Part shown: piece after piece, positions 6,394 to 7,194 of the stretch
How positions within the stretch are numbered: position 1 is the stretch's first letter
How the letters are laid out: each line of letters starts with the position of its first letter
NCBI GenBank assembly: GCA_030146705.1
Contig: JASLBE010000004.1
Span: 1 to 7,194, forward strand
Source: Tissierellales bacterium
GTDB taxonomy: Bacteria > Bacillota > Clostridia > Tissierellales > Tissierellaceae
Length of the DNA stretch: 7,194 nucleotides
Direction: 5' to 3'
Position numbers and translations under genes: made by a program
Notes under the pieces: model-generated
Told to the model about the DNA's origin: nothing
Database searches by the model: none
What the model saw: the letters and a program-made list of their open reading frames with translations, nothing else

Positions 6394-7194
6394 ATGTTGT
6401 TTGTTATACTACTATTTTTGAAAATATTATTATTTATGAATATAACTAATGTCCAGTATAACAAGTTTTGGGTTTTTGGAATTTCAGCTCTTTTTATACT
6501 TTTTATATATTCAATAATATATTTTGGAAAATGGAAGAAGAAAGATAGGAAGGGTTTGATAGTTTATTTTATCCTGTCTAGTATATTGCTTATAGATGTG
6601 GTTCATTTTGGTTATTTTAATACTCTTCCATCGGTGAAGATGTTGAGCCAGGTTGGACAGGTGGCGGCGGTTAAGGATAGTGTTAAGTTTCTTTTAACTT
6701 TCGAGAATCTTTTGATGTTAATAGATTTGCCGATTTTGATAGGACATTTTGTATGGAAGAAGAGGAAAGGGGATTTGGATTCGGATCCTATATATAATGT
6801 AGATACTAGGAAAACTAGGAAGCTTTATTTGCTAGTGCCTCTTTCTTTAGCCTTAGTGATTGGCTTGTCTCTAGGCTATTTGTTTAAGGTTGATAAGTAT
6901 ATGTCTGTTGCTAATCAGGAGCTTTTTCTTTTTCATGCTAGGGATATAAAGCAGGCCTTTTCAGGTGATATGATTGAGGCTACTGATATAGATAGTATGA
7001 AGACTGTTATAGAGGATGCTGAGGAAAGGGCAAGGTTGAAGGAGGGTAAGCATACAGGCTTAGCTAAGGGAAAAAATTTGATAGTTTTACAGGTGGAGGC
7101 CCTGCAGGAGTTTGCTGTTGGTTTAGATTATGATGGGCAGGAGATTACTCCTAATTTGAACAAGTTGGTGGCTGATAAGGGTACTATTTATTTT
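6394..7194 (+). CDS. LTA synthase family protein, LtaS-type (3' end beyond the window)
   Basis: The first 267 residues are visible and the frame is open to the window end. LtaS enzymes polymerise glycerol phosphate from phosphatidylglycerol onto a glycolipid anchor on the outer face of the membrane. Five hydrophobic helices (about 2-16, 25-45, 54-74, 99-120, 144-164) match the LtaS membrane part. A charged linker follows (about 165-225), then the start of the sulfatase-fold domain, NLIVLQVEALQEFAVGL and EITPNLNKLV. E235 in VLQVEALQ corresponds to the Mn-binding glutamate at the start of the LtaS active site. The catalytic threonine and the remaining metal ligands would lie downstream and cannot be checked. 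The start follows SD AGGAG (6382-6386, overlapping the murJ stop) by 7 nt, and the gap to murJ is 10 nt, so it is in the same operon. A primase-like or phosphonate/phosphoglycerol-transferase paralogue of the same family is the main alternative. Confidence 0.88.
   Translation, partial: MLFVILLFLKILLFMNITNVQYNKFWVFGISALFILFIYSIIYFGKWKKKDRKGLIVYFILSSILLIDVVHFGYFNTLPSVKMLSQVGQVAAVKDSVKFLLTFENLLMLIDLPILIGHFVWKKRKGDLDSDPIYNVDTRKTRKLYLLVPLSLALVIGLSLGYLFKVDKYMSVANQELFLFHARDIKQAFSGDMIEATDIDSMKTVIEDAEERARLKEGKHTGLAKGKNLIVLQVEALQEFAVGLDYDGQEITPNLNKLVADKGTIYF

Overview
The window is AT-rich DNA from a low-GC Gram-positive bacterium, most likely an anaerobic Clostridia/Tissierellia-type Firmicute. The grounds are strong AGGAG-type ribosome binding sites, heavy use of A/T-ending codons with AGG/AGA for arginine, S-layer homology (SLH) repeats on a secreted protease, and an LtaS-type lipoteichoic acid synthase, a Gram-positive family. 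The genus cannot be fixed from this sequence. All four genes lie on the + strand, and all concern the cell surface.

Layout. Positions 1-296 are non-coding. They hold a near-consensus promoter (TTGAAA, 17 nt, TATAAT) and a 5'-UTR hairpin, and lead into a strong SD. Positions 297-3554 encode a secreted immune-inhibitor-A-like (peptidase family M6) zinc metalloprotease. It carries a tripeptide Glu-rich repeat in the middle and SLH motifs at the C-terminus. A good intrinsic terminator (3595-3632) ends that unit, so the protease is probably transcribed alone. An extended -10 promoter directly after the terminator starts a tight operon: a family-3 membrane acyltransferase (3695-4831), the lipid II flippase MurJ (4833-6383, 1-nt gap), and the 5' part of an LtaS-type lipoteichoic acid synthase (from 6394, 10-nt gap), which is cut by the window end.

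How the genes fit together. The three-gene operon couples export of the peptidoglycan precursor with polyglycerol-phosphate polymer synthesis and an acyl transfer across or at the membrane. It reads as an envelope-polymer assembly unit, with the acyltransferase's acceptor unknown. The protease in front is probably held on the wall through its SLH motifs, so it shares the compartment but not, apparently, the transcript.

I found no mobile element, CRISPR array, tRNA/rRNA gene or recognisable riboswitch. Nothing here makes a convincing case for a wholly new system. The most unusual items are the acidic repeat inserted inside the M6 protease fold, the apparent absence of a propeptide in that protease, and the operon linking an unassigned acyltransferase with MurJ and LtaS.
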